Assembly (NCBI GenBank): GCA_963810915.1
Contig: CAWEPH010000003.1
Span: 1 to 64,000, forward strand
Direction of reading: 5' to 3'
DNA length: 64,000 bases
DNA from: JAOUEA01 sp963810915
GTDB lineage: Bacteria; Actinomycetota; UBA4738; HRBIN12
A program made the position numbers and the translations under genes. This document shows positions 23,317-32,224 of this stretch, piece by piece (position 1 is the first letter of the stretch; the number at the start of each line of letters is the position of its first letter). The notes beneath the pieces are model-generated. The model was not told the origin of the DNA, did not search any database, and was given only the letters and a program-made list of their open reading frames with translations.

Positions 23317-26148
23317 CTAGGAAGGAGAGGAGCCGCCGTCCTCGTCTCCGGACCCCAGCGTGCGTCGCAGGTCTCGTCGCGAGGCGATCCCGAGCTTGTG
23401 ATACACGCGAGACAGGTTCGCCTCGACCGTTTTGACGCTCACGAACAGCTCGTCGGCCACCTGTCGATTCGTGCGACCATCCATCGCACGCTCCGCGATC
23501 CTCCGCTCGGAGGGTGTGAGCGCTCCGATCGGTGTCGGCCCGCCTCCAACCCGCTCGAGCCCCGAGCGTGCCCGCGCCGCCCAGAGGGGGGCTCCGAGCG
23601 ACTCGAAGATGCTCACGGCGTGCTCCAGGTCTGCCCGAGCGGACCGCTTCTGTTTGGCTCGGCGTTCGACTTCCCCCTTCACGAGCAACGTGCGGGCGAG
23701 TTCGAATGGTTGCGAGAGTCCCGCGTGGTCGACGAGCGCGTCATCCAACGCGCGCAGGGCCGCCGCCGGGTCACCCCGGGCTCCCGCGATGAGGCCGCGG
23801 CAGCGCGAGCCCGTCGCGCGTGCCCACGGACGATCCTCGTAGCGTGCGTGGCCCGTGAACCCGCCGAGGACGTGGTCGGCTTCATCTACGCGGCCGAGCG
23901 ATACCAACGTCTCGATCTCGTCCGGGATGCAGGGGATGACACCGGGCTCGGCCGGGCTCATCCGATCGAGGTACCGGACGACCGGTTGCAGGTGTTCGTG
24001 CGCCTGCTCGAAGTCGGAGTGCGAGAGGGCGAGGAATCCGAGCACCGCCTCGTTCCAATTGGCGTTGAACGTGTCGTCGTTCGCCCGCGCTCGTTGGGAC
24101 CCATCGGTGGCCATCTCCTGCGCGCGCTCTACCTGCCCGAGATGGGCTGCCGCGTAGGCCTGATTGAACAACGCGACATGGCTCTGGGTCGCCGTCTGTC
24201 CGGATTCGATCACGGTCTCCATGGCCTCGGCGGCGTACTCGGCCGCTGTCAGCCATCGGCCCGCCCTGCATTCGAGCTCGGCCAGGTAGCACAGCACCTC
24301 CTGGCGCACCGTGTACATCGAATGGGACTCGTACTCGGCCAGCTCGTGCTCGAACAACGCCCGGGCGGAGTCCAGGTCCCCCGCCCACATCGCCTGCAAT
24401 CCGAGGATGGATCGCGGTGTCGTGTAGACGGATGCCTCCGTCCACGATCCGCCTTCCATCCCCACGTCCTGGAGCTCCAGGGCCTCGGGGAGTTCGTTGC
24501 CCGCGGGCCGTCCTAACAGGAACTCGACCATCGCGTACGTCGCGAGGGCATCGGCCCGGGTTGCCGCGCCGACGCCCTCGTTGGCGTGCTCGAGCGACAG
24601 CCGCGCGTGCTCCGCCGCCGCCGCGAGATCGCCCTGGTACATGTCGACCCACGCGATCCCTTGGTGGATCCCGCTCAGGAGTGCGTCGTCGCCGAGGGCC
24701 TCGGGGAGCGCCCGAACGAGCGGCTCCCTCACCCCCCGCTCGAGGTTCATCCAGCTCATGGAGGACAGGCGGAACAGGATCTCGGCGCGACCCGTGCCGG
24801 GTGGCGACGTCTCGATCGCCTCTTCCAGCAGCGCGATCGCGCGCATCGCATCACCGGCATCGAAGTGGTACTCGGCGGCTTCGAGGATGCGTTGGCGGAT
24901 CTCCCCCTCGTCTTCGATCGGCGTGAGGTGCACGGCCAGCTCTCCCAACTCCGCGGCGGCGTCCGGAGCCCCGCGTCCCCGAGCGTGGCGAGCCGCCGCC
25001 TCCAGCGCCTGGGCGAGCTCGCGGTCGGGTTTCGTGATCGCCATCGCGAGGTGACGGGCGCGCTCCTCGGGATCGGAGATGAGCTCGGCCAAGCGGGCAT
25101 GGAGCTCTCGTCGCTCTTGCGGTGTCGCGGCCGAATAGACGGTCGATCCGAGCAGCGGGTGACTGAATCGGATCCGACCGCCTTCGCGCTGGATGATCCC
25201 GGCTTCCTCCGCCTTCGCCAGTCCCGAGATCGCCCGATCCCTTCGCCCAGCCGCGGCCGCAAGGACGAGGTCCTCGGTGGGTCGGGTGGTCGCCGCGACC
25301 GGGAGGAGCGCACGGGCGGCAGACGCGGGAAGAGCGGCGATCCGCGCGCCCAAGAGCTGTTGGAGGGTCTCGGGCACCGGGAGCGGGGCTGCCGGATCGG
25401 CCGAAGCGCCTTGGCGCAGGAGCGACCTGGCGATCTCTAAGACGTAGAAGGGGTTCCCGCCGGACATCTCATGGAGTCGGATGACCAGCGGCCGAGACAC
25501 GTCCGATCGGAGGTGCTGACGGATCAGAGCGGCGACGTCTGCCGAGGCCATCGGACCGACGTGCTCCCGTTCGACCAACTCTGTGGGCAGCGCGTTGGCG
25601 AGTTCGACCGGGATCCGAAGGCCGGTCCGTGCCGTCGTGAGGATCCCCACGCGTTCGTCCGCGAGACGCCGGATCGCGAAGCCCAAGACCCGCGCGGACG
25701 ACTGGTCGATCCATTGCACGTCGTCGATCGCGATGACCACCGGCCTCGATGCCGCCAGGGATCGGATGACGCTCAGCGCCGCCATCGCCACGGCATGCTG
25801 GTCGGGGGGGACACCTCCCGTGTCGGCCCTCAGCAAGGCGATCTCGAGGGCTCGTCGCTGGGGGGCGGCGACGAGCGGGAGGACCTCATCCAGCGCCTCT
25901 CCCACCAACAGGTCGGCGAGCGCCGCGTACGAGAACGCGGTTTCCGCTTCCACGGGTCGTGTGGAGAGGACGGCGTACCCCGACGAGGCCGCCCGCCCGC
26001 TCGCCTCGCGCCACAGGGTGGTCTTGCCGATCCCCGCCTCGCCCTCCAGCAGGAGTCCGGTGGGGCCGTTCGGGATGCGATCGATGAACCGCGCGACGTG
26101 GATCATCTCCAGATCCCGGCCCAAGACGTCGCTGCTCGTTCGAGGCAT
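23317..26148 (-). CDS. LuxR-family regulator with AAA ATPase and TPR-like region (LAL type)
   Basis: A 943-residue large ATP-binding LuxR regulator. Order: Walker A LLLEGEAGIGKTTLWREA near residue 30, Walker B VVIAIDDVQWIDQSS, a long helical repeat region from about 350 to 850 like the TPR sensor of MalT, and a C-terminal LuxR helix-turn-helix (LTPSERRIAERAMDGRTNRQ, VADELFVSVKTVEANLSRVY). It should bind a small effector and activate promoters in the ATP-bound form. AAGGA six to seven bases before the ATG at 26148 fixes the start. Target genes are not evident. Confidence 0.9.
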   Translation of the reverse strand: MPRTSSDVLGRDLEMIHVARFIDRIPNGPTGLLLEGEAGIGKTTLWREASGRAASSGYAVLSTRPVEAETAFSYAALADLLVGEALDEVLPLVAAPQRRALEIALLRADTGGVPPDQHAVAMAALSVIRSLAASRPVVIAIDDVQWIDQSSARVLGFAIRRLADERVGILTTARTGLRIPVELANALPTELVEREHVGPMASADVAALIRQHLRSDVSRPLVIRLHEMSGGNPFYVLEIARSLLRQGASADPAAPLPVPETLQQLLGARIAALPASAARALLPVAATTRPTEDLVLAAAAGRRDRAISGLAKAEEAGIIQREGGRIRFSHPLLGSTVYSAATPQERRELHARLAELISDPEERARHLAMAITKPDRELAQALEAAARHARGRGAPDAAAELGELAVHLTPIEDEGEIRQRILEAAEYHFDAGDAMRAIALLEEAIETSPPGTGRAEILFRLSSMSWMNLERGVREPLVRALPEALGDDALLSGIHQGIAWVDMYQGDLAAAAEHARLSLEHANEGVGAATRADALATYAMVEFLLGRPAGNELPEALELQDVGMEGGSWTEASVYTTPRSILGLQAMWAGDLDSARALFEHELAEYESHSMYTVRQEVLCYLAELECRAGRWLTAAEYAAEAMETVIESGQTATQSHVALFNQAYAAAHLGQVERAQEMATDGSQRARANDDTFNANWNEAVLGFLALSHSDFEQAHEHLQPVVRYLDRMSPAEPGVIPCIPDEIETLVSLGRVDEADHVLGGFTGHARYEDRPWARATGSRCRGLIAGARGDPAAALRALDDALVDHAGLSQPFELARTLLVKGEVERRAKQKRSARADLEHAVSIFESLGAPLWAARARSGLERVGGGPTPIGALTPSERRIAERAMDGRTNRQVADELFVSVKTVEANLSRVYHKLGIASRRDLRRTLGSGDEDGGSSPS

Positions 26149-26276
26149 CCGTCGTCCTTCGTTCGCCTTCCCGCGTGCCGATCGTACGCGAGTCGACCAC
26201 GGCGGGCGCATCCGTAGCGGGGAGCCACCGCACGCACCGACACCTCGGCCGGTCGTCGCCGCGCTAGGCTGCCGGG

Positions 26277-27350
26277 ATGCCCCCGACCCCCACCCCCGAC
26301 CGGATCCGCACGGCGCCGAAGGCGCTCCTGCACGACCATCTCGACGGCGGCCTGCGTCCGCGTACGATCGTCGAGTTGGCGGGGGAGACCGGCTACGCGG
26401 GCCTCCCCGCCACCGACCCCGGGGAACTCGCCGCCTGGGTGCGGCGCGGGGCCGACCGCAAGGATCTCGTCCTGTACCTGGAGACGTTCGCGCACACGGT
26501 CGGCGTGATGCAGACGGCGGCCGCGCTGCGCCGCGTGGCGAGGGAATGCGGAGAGGACCTCGCCGATGATGGGGTGGTCTATGCGGAGGTGCGGTTCGCG
26601 CCCGAGCAGCACCTCGAGCAAGGGTTGACCCTCGACGAAGTGGTCGCGGCGGTGCAGGAGGGGTTCGCGGAGGCGATGGCGAGCCGGCCCGCGATCCTGC
26701 TGCGCACGATCCTCACGTCGCTGCGGACCGCCGCGCACTCGCTCGAGATCGCCGACCTCGCGATCGCCTGGCGCGACCGTGGTGTGGTGGGGTTCGACAT
26801 CGCGGGCGCGGAGGCCGGCTACCCGCCGACCCGGCACCTCGCCGCGTTCGAGCGCGTGCGCGGCGCCAACTTCCACCTGACGATCCATGCCGGCGAGGCC
26901 TTCGGGCTCCCCTCCATCTGGGAAGCGCTGCAGCTGTGCGGCGCCGAGCGGCTGGGCCACGGCGTGCGGATCATGGACGACATCGAGATCGCGCCCGACG
27001 GTCGCGCTAACCTCGGCCCGCTCGCATCGCTCGTGCGCGACCGGCGCATCCCCCTCGAGCTCTGTCCCACATCGAACGTCCACAGCGGGGCGGCGCCGTC
27101 CATCGCGGAGCATCCGATCGGCGTCCTCGCGGATCTCCGGTTCCGCGTGACGCTCAACACCGACAACCGTCTGATGTCCGACACGTCGCCGTCGAAGGAG
27201 ATGGCCCAGGTCGTCGAGGCGTTCAGGTGGGGGTGGGACCGCCTCGAGTGGCTCACCGTGAACGCACTCAAGTCCTCGTTCCTCGGCTTCGACGAGCGCG
27301 GGCGGCTGATCGAGGACGTCGTGAAGCCCGCGTATCGGGCGCTCCGGTAG
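26277..27350 (+). CDS. add: Adenosine deaminase family protein
   Basis: A 357-residue metal-dependent deaminase of the ADA family: LHDHLDGGLRPRTIVEL has the HxH-type zinc ligands (HDH), IHAGEAFGLPSIWEAL the third ligand and the catalytic Glu, RLGHGVRIMDD the base-binding His, and VTLNTDNRLMSDTS the last Asp ligands. It converts adenosine to inosine; some relatives act on other aminopurines. TAGGCT ends six bases before the ATG (leaderless). Its stop codon is the start of the next gene's -10 box. Confidence 0.9.
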   Translation: MPPTPTPDRIRTAPKALLHDHLDGGLRPRTIVELAGETGYAGLPATDPGELAAWVRRGADRKDLVLYLETFAHTVGVMQTAAALRRVARECGEDLADDGVVYAEVRFAPEQHLEQGLTLDEVVAAVQEGFAEAMASRPAILLRTILTSLRTAAHSLEIADLAIAWRDRGVVGFDIAGAEAGYPPTRHLAAFERVRGANFHLTIHAGEAFGLPSIWEALQLCGAERLGHGVRIMDDIEIAPDGRANLGPLASLVRDRRIPLELCPTSNVHSGAAPSIAEHPIGVLADLRFRVTLNTDNRLMSDTSPSKEMAQVVEAFRWGWDRLEWLTVNALKSSFLGFDERGRLIEDVVKPAYRALR

Positions 27351-27353
27351 CCT
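27348..27353 (+). promoter_or_regulatory. -10 box built on the stop codon of the upstream gene
   Basis: TAGCCT begins with the TAG stop of add and ends six bases before the GTG start of the PLP decarboxylase-like gene, the same spacing as the leaderless promoters of neighbouring genes. Confidence 0.5.
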
Positions 27354-27359
27354 GGGGCC

Positions 27360-28610
27360 GTGCGAACGCCCGTGGACGAGCGGACGTGGTGGTCCCGCCC
27401 CGGACTCGAGGTCCGGGAAGGGCGTCTGGTCGTGGCCGGGCGCGATGCCGAAGAGCTCGCGCGGACCCACGGGACCCCGTTGTACGTGTACGACCTCGTG
27501 CGCGTCGAGGAGCAGGCGCGCGCCCTGCAGGGCGCGTTCGCCGGCGCCGGGCTGCGTGGGCTCGTCCGGCTCGCCCTGAAGGCGCAGCGGGAGCCCGATC
27601 TGCTCACGTTCGTCCGTGAGCTGGGAGCGCCGGGCACGCCCGGGTCGGTGGCGATGGACGTCTGCTCCCCCGGCGAGATCCGGTGGGCCCTCGATCACGG
27701 GTGGCAGCCGGCGGAGATCAGCTACACGGGCACCAACGTCTCCGAGCGCGACCTCGACGAGATCCTCGGGACGGGCGTGCATCTGAACGTGGATCTCCTC
27801 TCGCAGCTCGCGCGGGTGGGTCGCCGGGCGCCGGGCACGCGCGTGGGGATCCGGGTGAACCCGCGGATCGGGGCCTCACGCGACGGCGACGGCGCCACCC
27901 TGTACACGGGTCCGCGACCGACGAAGTTCGGCATCCTGCCGGAGGGGCTCGACGAGGCCATCGCGATCGCGCGGTCCCACGACCTGACGATCGACACCGT
28001 GCACTTCCACGTGGGCGACGGCTACCTCACCGACGGACTTCCCGTCTTCGAGGAGACGGTCCGGCGCGTGGCGGCCATGGTGCGGACGCTCCGCGACGCG
28101 GGCTGTCCGATCCACGAGGTGAACACGGGAGGCGGACTCGGCGTGCCGCAGCATCCCTCCGATGCGCCGCTCGACCTGGAGGCCTGGACCGCGATCCTGG
28201 CCCGTCACCTCGGACCGCTGGACGTGCTCGTGAGCACCGAGCCGGGCGACTTCCTCGTGAAGGAGTGCGCGGTCCATCTCGCGGAGGTCGTGACCCGCGA
28301 GGACCGCGACGGCCACCCCTTCGTCGGCCTGAACACGGGGTGGAACGCGCTGGGAGAGCGCTTCGTGTACAAGTCGCTGCTCGATCTCGTGCTCTGCCGC
28401 GCCGCCGACGCGGAGCCGACCGAGCGCGTGACGATCACCGGGAACATCAACGAGGGCGACGACCTCTACGCGGAGGACTACCCCTTCCCCCAAGCGCGAG
28501 AGGGTGACATCGTGGCGGCCATCAACGTGGGGAGCTACAACGCGTCCATGACCTCGGTGCACTGCCTGCGCGAGCCGTCCGGCTCGATCTGTTTCGGAGA
28601 CCGTAGATGA
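27360..28610 (+). CDS. Diaminopimelate-decarboxylase-like PLP enzyme (alanine racemase fold III)
   Basis: A 416-residue fold-type III PLP enzyme. LALKAQREPDLLTFV has the PLP-binding Lys, HFHVGDGYL the ring-stacking region, VNTGGGLGVPQHPS the phosphate-binding GGG, and AINVGSYNASMTSVHC corresponds to the Tyr motif near the C-terminus. In LysA enzymes the other monomer gives a Cys in a CESGD motif; here the segment reads TGNINEGDDLYAEDY without Cys, and EPGDFLVKECAVHLAE diverges from EPGR. A different amino-acid substrate is likely. GTG start, leaderless. The next gene overlaps it by four bases. Confidence 0.75.
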   Translation: MRTPVDERTWWSRPGLEVREGRLVVAGRDAEELARTHGTPLYVYDLVRVEEQARALQGAFAGAGLRGLVRLALKAQREPDLLTFVRELGAPGTPGSVAMDVCSPGEIRWALDHGWQPAEISYTGTNVSERDLDEILGTGVHLNVDLLSQLARVGRRAPGTRVGIRVNPRIGASRDGDGATLYTGPRPTKFGILPEGLDEAIAIARSHDLTIDTVHFHVGDGYLTDGLPVFEETVRRVAAMVRTLRDAGCPIHEVNTGGGLGVPQHPSDAPLDLEAWTAILARHLGPLDVLVSTEPGDFLVKECAVHLAEVVTREDRDGHPFVGLNTGWNALGERFVYKSLLDLVLCRAADAEPTERVTITGNINEGDDLYAEDYPFPQAREGDIVAAINVGSYNASMTSVHCLREPSGSICFGDRR

Positions 28611-29389
28611 CGCATGCGTGGCGCCCGCCGGTGGCGTCCCAGTGGCACATGGTCGCGCAACTCGAGGACGGCGTGACCCGCCTCACCGAGCCTCACATCA
28701 ACAAGATGCTCGAGTCCAACGCCTGGCTCGTGCGCGGGCGCGACGCCGACCTCCTCGTGGACACCCTCAACGGGATCGGTCCGCTGCGCCCGGCGATACA
28801 AGGGCTGTCGGAAAGCCGCCCGGTGGTGGCGGTCGTCACGCACGGACACTTCGATCACGTGGGCGGCCTGCACGAGTTCGACGATCGGCGGGGCCACGCC
28901 GAGGACGCCGACGAGATCCGGTCGCCCTTCCCGATGCGGCTGCACCAGGACGACTTCCCCGAGGGCACGGAGGAGATGTTCGCCTTCTACGGCTATCCGG
29001 TGCCCCGCATGGCGGTCTCGGCCCTGCCCTCCGAGGACTTCGACACGGAGGCATGGGTGAGCCCCGGCGCAGAGCTCACGCGACCCGTCGATGACGGTGA
29101 CGTGATCGATCTCGGCGACCGCCGCTTCGAGGTGCTCCACGTCCCGGGTCACTCGCCCGGCTCGATCGCCCTCTGGGAGGCCGAGCGGGGGCTCCTGTTC
29201 TCCGGCGACACGCTTTACCTCGACGATGCCCTCTCCTTCGACGATCGGGAGGCGGGCGCGGCATCCATCGCGCGCCTGCGCGACCTGGAGGTGACCCGGG
29301 TCCTCCCCGGGCACAACAGCTCGTTCCTCGCCCACCAGTACGAGGAAGCCCTGGCGAACGCCGAGCGCGGCCTCGAGGCGGGAAGCTAG
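28607..29389 (+). CDS. Metallo-beta-lactamase-fold hydrolase
   Basis: A 260-residue MBL-fold protein: THGHFDHVGGLHEF supplies HxHxDH, VLHVPGHSPGSIALW the third His, LLFSGDTLYLDDAL the bridging Asp and VLPGHNSS the last His, so both metal sites look complete. The family includes glyoxalase II-like thioesterases, lactonases and others; substrate not defined. Its ATG overlaps the previous stop (ATGA), so it is expressed with the PLP decarboxylase-like enzyme and may act on a related metabolite. Confidence 0.85.
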   Translation: MTHAWRPPVASQWHMVAQLEDGVTRLTEPHINKMLESNAWLVRGRDADLLVDTLNGIGPLRPAIQGLSESRPVVAVVTHGHFDHVGGLHEFDDRRGHAEDADEIRSPFPMRLHQDDFPEGTEEMFAFYGYPVPRMAVSALPSEDFDTEAWVSPGAELTRPVDDGDVIDLGDRRFEVLHVPGHSPGSIALWEAERGLLFSGDTLYLDDALSFDDREAGAASIARLRDLEVTRVLPGHNSSFLAHQYEEALANAERGLEAGS

Positions 29390-29425
29390 CAGGACCGCCG
29401 GCGCGCGGAGGATATGCTCCGCGCC

Positions 29426-30667
29426 ATGTCCACACCCGAAGCCCTCACCGTCGTCCGTGCCGGCCGCCTGATCGACACCGAGGCCGGCGAGGTCCGCACC
29501 GACCAGGCCGTCGTGATCCGTGGCGACCGGGTGGAGGGCCTGGTGCCGTTCGGCGACATGGTGCCGAAGGCCGAGCGCACGATCGACCTCACCTCCCACA
29601 CCGTGCTCCCCGGCCTGATCGACATGCACGCGCACATGGTGGGCAACGTGGAAGGGAGCGAGGGCTACGCGGCGCTCGTCGTGCGCACACCCGCGCAGGA
29701 GGCCCTCGTGGGCGTGCGCAACGCGCGCGACACCCTGATGGCGGGGTTCACGACGGTGCGCGATGTGGGCACCTTCCGCGCCTTCGTCGACGTGGCGCTC
29801 CGCGAGGCCATCGACGCCGGTTGGACGCCCGGGCCGCGGATGCGCTGCGCCGGTGCGTACGTGACGTCTTCGCTCGGCGGTGGCGACATCCCGAACCTCG
29901 CGGTCGATGTCGACGAGCGACTCCCTCGGGATCTGCGGTTCGGCGTGGCGAACTCCGTCGACGAGGTCCGCAAGGTGGTGCGCGAGATCCTGCACCGTGC
30001 CGACTTCATCAAGGTGATCGCGACCGGTGCCGTGCTCACCGAGGGCACCGATCCGGGCGCTCCCGAGTTCAGCGAGGCGGAGATCCGGGCGGCGGTGGAG
30101 GAGGCGGCCCTCTACGGCACGTTCGTGGCGGCGCACGCGCACGGCGCCGAGGGCATCAAGCGCGCGGTGCGTGCCGGGGTGCGCACGATCGAGCACGGCT
30201 CGCTCCTCGACGACGAGGCGATCGAGTTGATGCTCGAGCACGGCACCTGCCTGGTGCCGGACATCTACTGCGGTGACTGGATCGCCGAGAAGGGGCGCGC
30301 GGAAGGCTGGCCCGCGGAGTCGCTCCGGAAGAACGACGAGACGACGGACGCCCAGCGGGAGGGCTTCACCAAGGCGCTGAGGGCAGGCGTGATGATCGCC
30401 TACGGCACGGATTCAGGTGTGTACCCGCATCGCTACGTGGGGCGGCAGTTCGCGTACATGGTGCGCCACGGTATGACCCCTATGCAGGCGCTCCAGAGCG
30501 CGACGTCCGTGGCCGCCGAGGTCCTGGACCACCCGCACGTGGGCATCGTCGCGTCGGGCCGCTGCGCGGATCTCGTGGCCGTCCCCGGCGACCCGCTGGA
30601 GGACATCACGTTGCTGGAGGACATCCCGTTCGTTATGAAGGGCGGCGAGGTCGTGAAGGGCGGCTGA
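29426..30667 (+). CDS. Metal-dependent amidohydrolase
   Basis: A 413-residue amidohydrolase of the prolidase/imidazolonepropionase-like subgroup. VLPGLIDMHAHMVGN gives the HxH ligands, DFIKVIATGAVLTE the carbamylated Lys, VAAHAHGAEGIKRAVRAG and TIEHGSLLDD the two His, and IAYGTDSGVYPH the catalytic Asp. A C-terminal LVAVPGDPLEDITLLEDI closes the composite beta domain. Probable substrates are cyclic amides or Xaa-Pro dipeptides. The ATG at 29426 was chosen because TATGCT ends seven bases upstream; the upstream ATG at 29414 lies inside that box. Confidence 0.87.
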   Translation: MSTPEALTVVRAGRLIDTEAGEVRTDQAVVIRGDRVEGLVPFGDMVPKAERTIDLTSHTVLPGLIDMHAHMVGNVEGSEGYAALVVRTPAQEALVGVRNARDTLMAGFTTVRDVGTFRAFVDVALREAIDAGWTPGPRMRCAGAYVTSSLGGGDIPNLAVDVDERLPRDLRFGVANSVDEVRKVVREILHRADFIKVIATGAVLTEGTDPGAPEFSEAEIRAAVEEAALYGTFVAAHAHGAEGIKRAVRAGVRTIEHGSLLDDEAIELMLEHGTCLVPDIYCGDWIAEKGRAEGWPAESLRKNDETTDAQREGFTKALRAGVMIAYGTDSGVYPHRYVGRQFAYMVRHGMTPMQALQSATSVAAEVLDHPHVGIVASGRCADLVAVPGDPLEDITLLEDIPFVMKGGEVVKGG

Positions 30668-30678
30668 CCTCCGCGTCC

Positions 30679-30714
30679 GTCGGCGCGCCGCCGGCGCACT
30701 GCCGGCGCACCGAC
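30679..30714. terminator. GC hairpin between convergent genes
   Basis: GTCGGCGCGCCG (30679-30690) pairs with CGGCGCACCGAC (30703-30714) through 12 base pairs, one of them G-U, around a 12-base loop. It fills the 47-base space between two convergent stops, so it can serve both directions. There is no T run. Confidence 0.5.
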
Positions 30715-32091
30715 CTACGTACCGGGGATCTGCACGAGCAGGAGCTGACCGCCCTCGCCCCGGCCGGAGTCGATCCGCAGGTTCAGGCCCTGCTGATCCA
30801 CCTTCGTGTGGTGGGCCTCGACGTCCAGGAGCCACCAGCCCTGACCGAAGAAGTCACTCACGTCCACGACCCCGCTCGACTCCCATGCTCCCCGGCCGCC
30901 GGCGCGCTTGATGGCGCCCGCCGTCGGGTCGGTGCGCGCGACGGGGGTGAGGGTGTGCGCGGCCAGGTCGTAGACGAGCACCCGGTTGTACCCGGAGTGG
31001 GGCGCGTTACGGTCCTCCTGGATCACCAGCGCGCGGTCGCTGATGCCGAGGTTGTCGGGGTTGCGCAGCGCAGCGCCGTGATCGCCGTCGAGGACGACCC
31101 GGAGCGTGGCGCGCGCCGGGTGGGCCGGATCCATCCTCAGGCGGTAGATGCGGCCGTGCTGTGTCTCCTGACCGTAGGAGCCCGTATCCGCGAAGTAGAC
31201 GACGCCGGGGTGGGCGGGGTCCGGCTGCGCGTCCTCGATCCGACTGAAGTCCATCGCGTGGAGGCGCTGCGCCGCGGCATCGAGCCCGACGCCTGAGAGG
31301 GCGCCCGCGTGCGGGATCGTGACGAAGTGCCCGCGCAGCCTCTCACCCTCGGCGATGTCCGCCGGCGACGGGTCGCCGTCGAGGCGCCGATCGGGCACGA
31401 AGGTACGGAACGTGCCCCTCCCGGCCACCGCGTGCGCGAAGCTGTCGGAGAAGTAGCCGTAGATCTGAGACCGCGGCGCGCGCCCATCCTCGGAGAGGAA
31501 GAACACGGCCCGCGACATCCTCGGGACCTGGATCACCTGTTCGTGGCTGATCCGGCCGAACTGGCGCAGCTGGTGCACACGCTCGGTGACCGCGTTCACC
31601 CCGATCGCCATGCCTTGCTTCTTGGTCGCGGGCCACTCCTCGCCCGTGAAGTACCAGGGCGTGCCCGCCACCGATCCCATCGATCCCGAGCAGAACCACT
31701 CGTAGCCCTCGGTGCCGTCGACGACGTACCCGGCCCCCACCACCTCGCCCGCGGGGTTCAGGGCGATGTGCGAGATGCGCGCGTCGGACGGGTCCCCGTA
31801 GCGGGCGGAGAGCTCGTGATTGATGAAGACCTCGAGGCGTCCGGCCGCGCTGCGGTAGACGCCGATCCCGTCGGGGACGCCCGTGAACTGGAACCTGTCC
31901 TTCGCGCCACGCACCACGTCGCCGGCGGTGAGGATCGGGGTGATCGTCAGGCCTCCCGTCAGCGCCACCAGTTCGGGCCGAGCCGAGGTCACGAACGGCT
32001 TCCCGTCGGCGGAGGGTGCGGCGAGGGCCGCCGGCGACGCCATACCTGCGATCAGCACGGCAGCGATCAACGATGTGACGGTGCGCTTCAT
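30715..32091 (-). CDS. PhoX-like (DUF839) secreted protein
   Basis: A 458-residue exported protein with a Sec signal peptide (VTSLIAAVLIAGMASPAALA). The mature part resembles the PhoX/DUF839 beta-propeller: FTGVPDGIGVYRSAAGRLEV, FINHELSARYGDPS, NPDNLGISDRALVIQEDRN, and VYFADTGSYGQETQHGRIYR. PhoX proteins are calcium- and iron-dependent alkaline phosphatases; the full set of metal ligands was not verified here, so phosphatase activity is only likely. GGGAG lies about five bases before the ATG. Confidence 0.78.
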   Translation of the reverse strand: MKRTVTSLIAAVLIAGMASPAALAAPSADGKPFVTSARPELVALTGGLTITPILTAGDVVRGAKDRFQFTGVPDGIGVYRSAAGRLEVFINHELSARYGDPSDARISHIALNPAGEVVGAGYVVDGTEGYEWFCSGSMGSVAGTPWYFTGEEWPATKKQGMAIGVNAVTERVHQLRQFGRISHEQVIQVPRMSRAVFFLSEDGRAPRSQIYGYFSDSFAHAVAGRGTFRTFVPDRRLDGDPSPADIAEGERLRGHFVTIPHAGALSGVGLDAAAQRLHAMDFSRIEDAQPDPAHPGVVYFADTGSYGQETQHGRIYRLRMDPAHPARATLRVVLDGDHGAALRNPDNLGISDRALVIQEDRNAPHSGYNRVLVYDLAAHTLTPVARTDPTAGAIKRAGGRGAWESSGVVDVSDFFGQGWWLLDVEAHHTKVDQQGLNLRIDSGRGEGGQLLLVQIPGT

Positions 32092-32224
32092 CGTGGCTCC
32101 CTCCCAAGGGTTCGTGGGGGGAGCCTAGCCCGGCGGACCCCAGGCGCGCCAATCTCGATACGGGCCGGGACCGCATCTGGGAACATCGGGTCGAGCCCCT
32201 TCGCATCGGAAGGACGTGAACGCC

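Noticed and set aside
26103..27782. 559-residue minus-strand frame opposite adenosine deaminase and the PLP enzyme
   Set aside because: Antisense shadow of two well-supported genes, with no start signal or family pattern.
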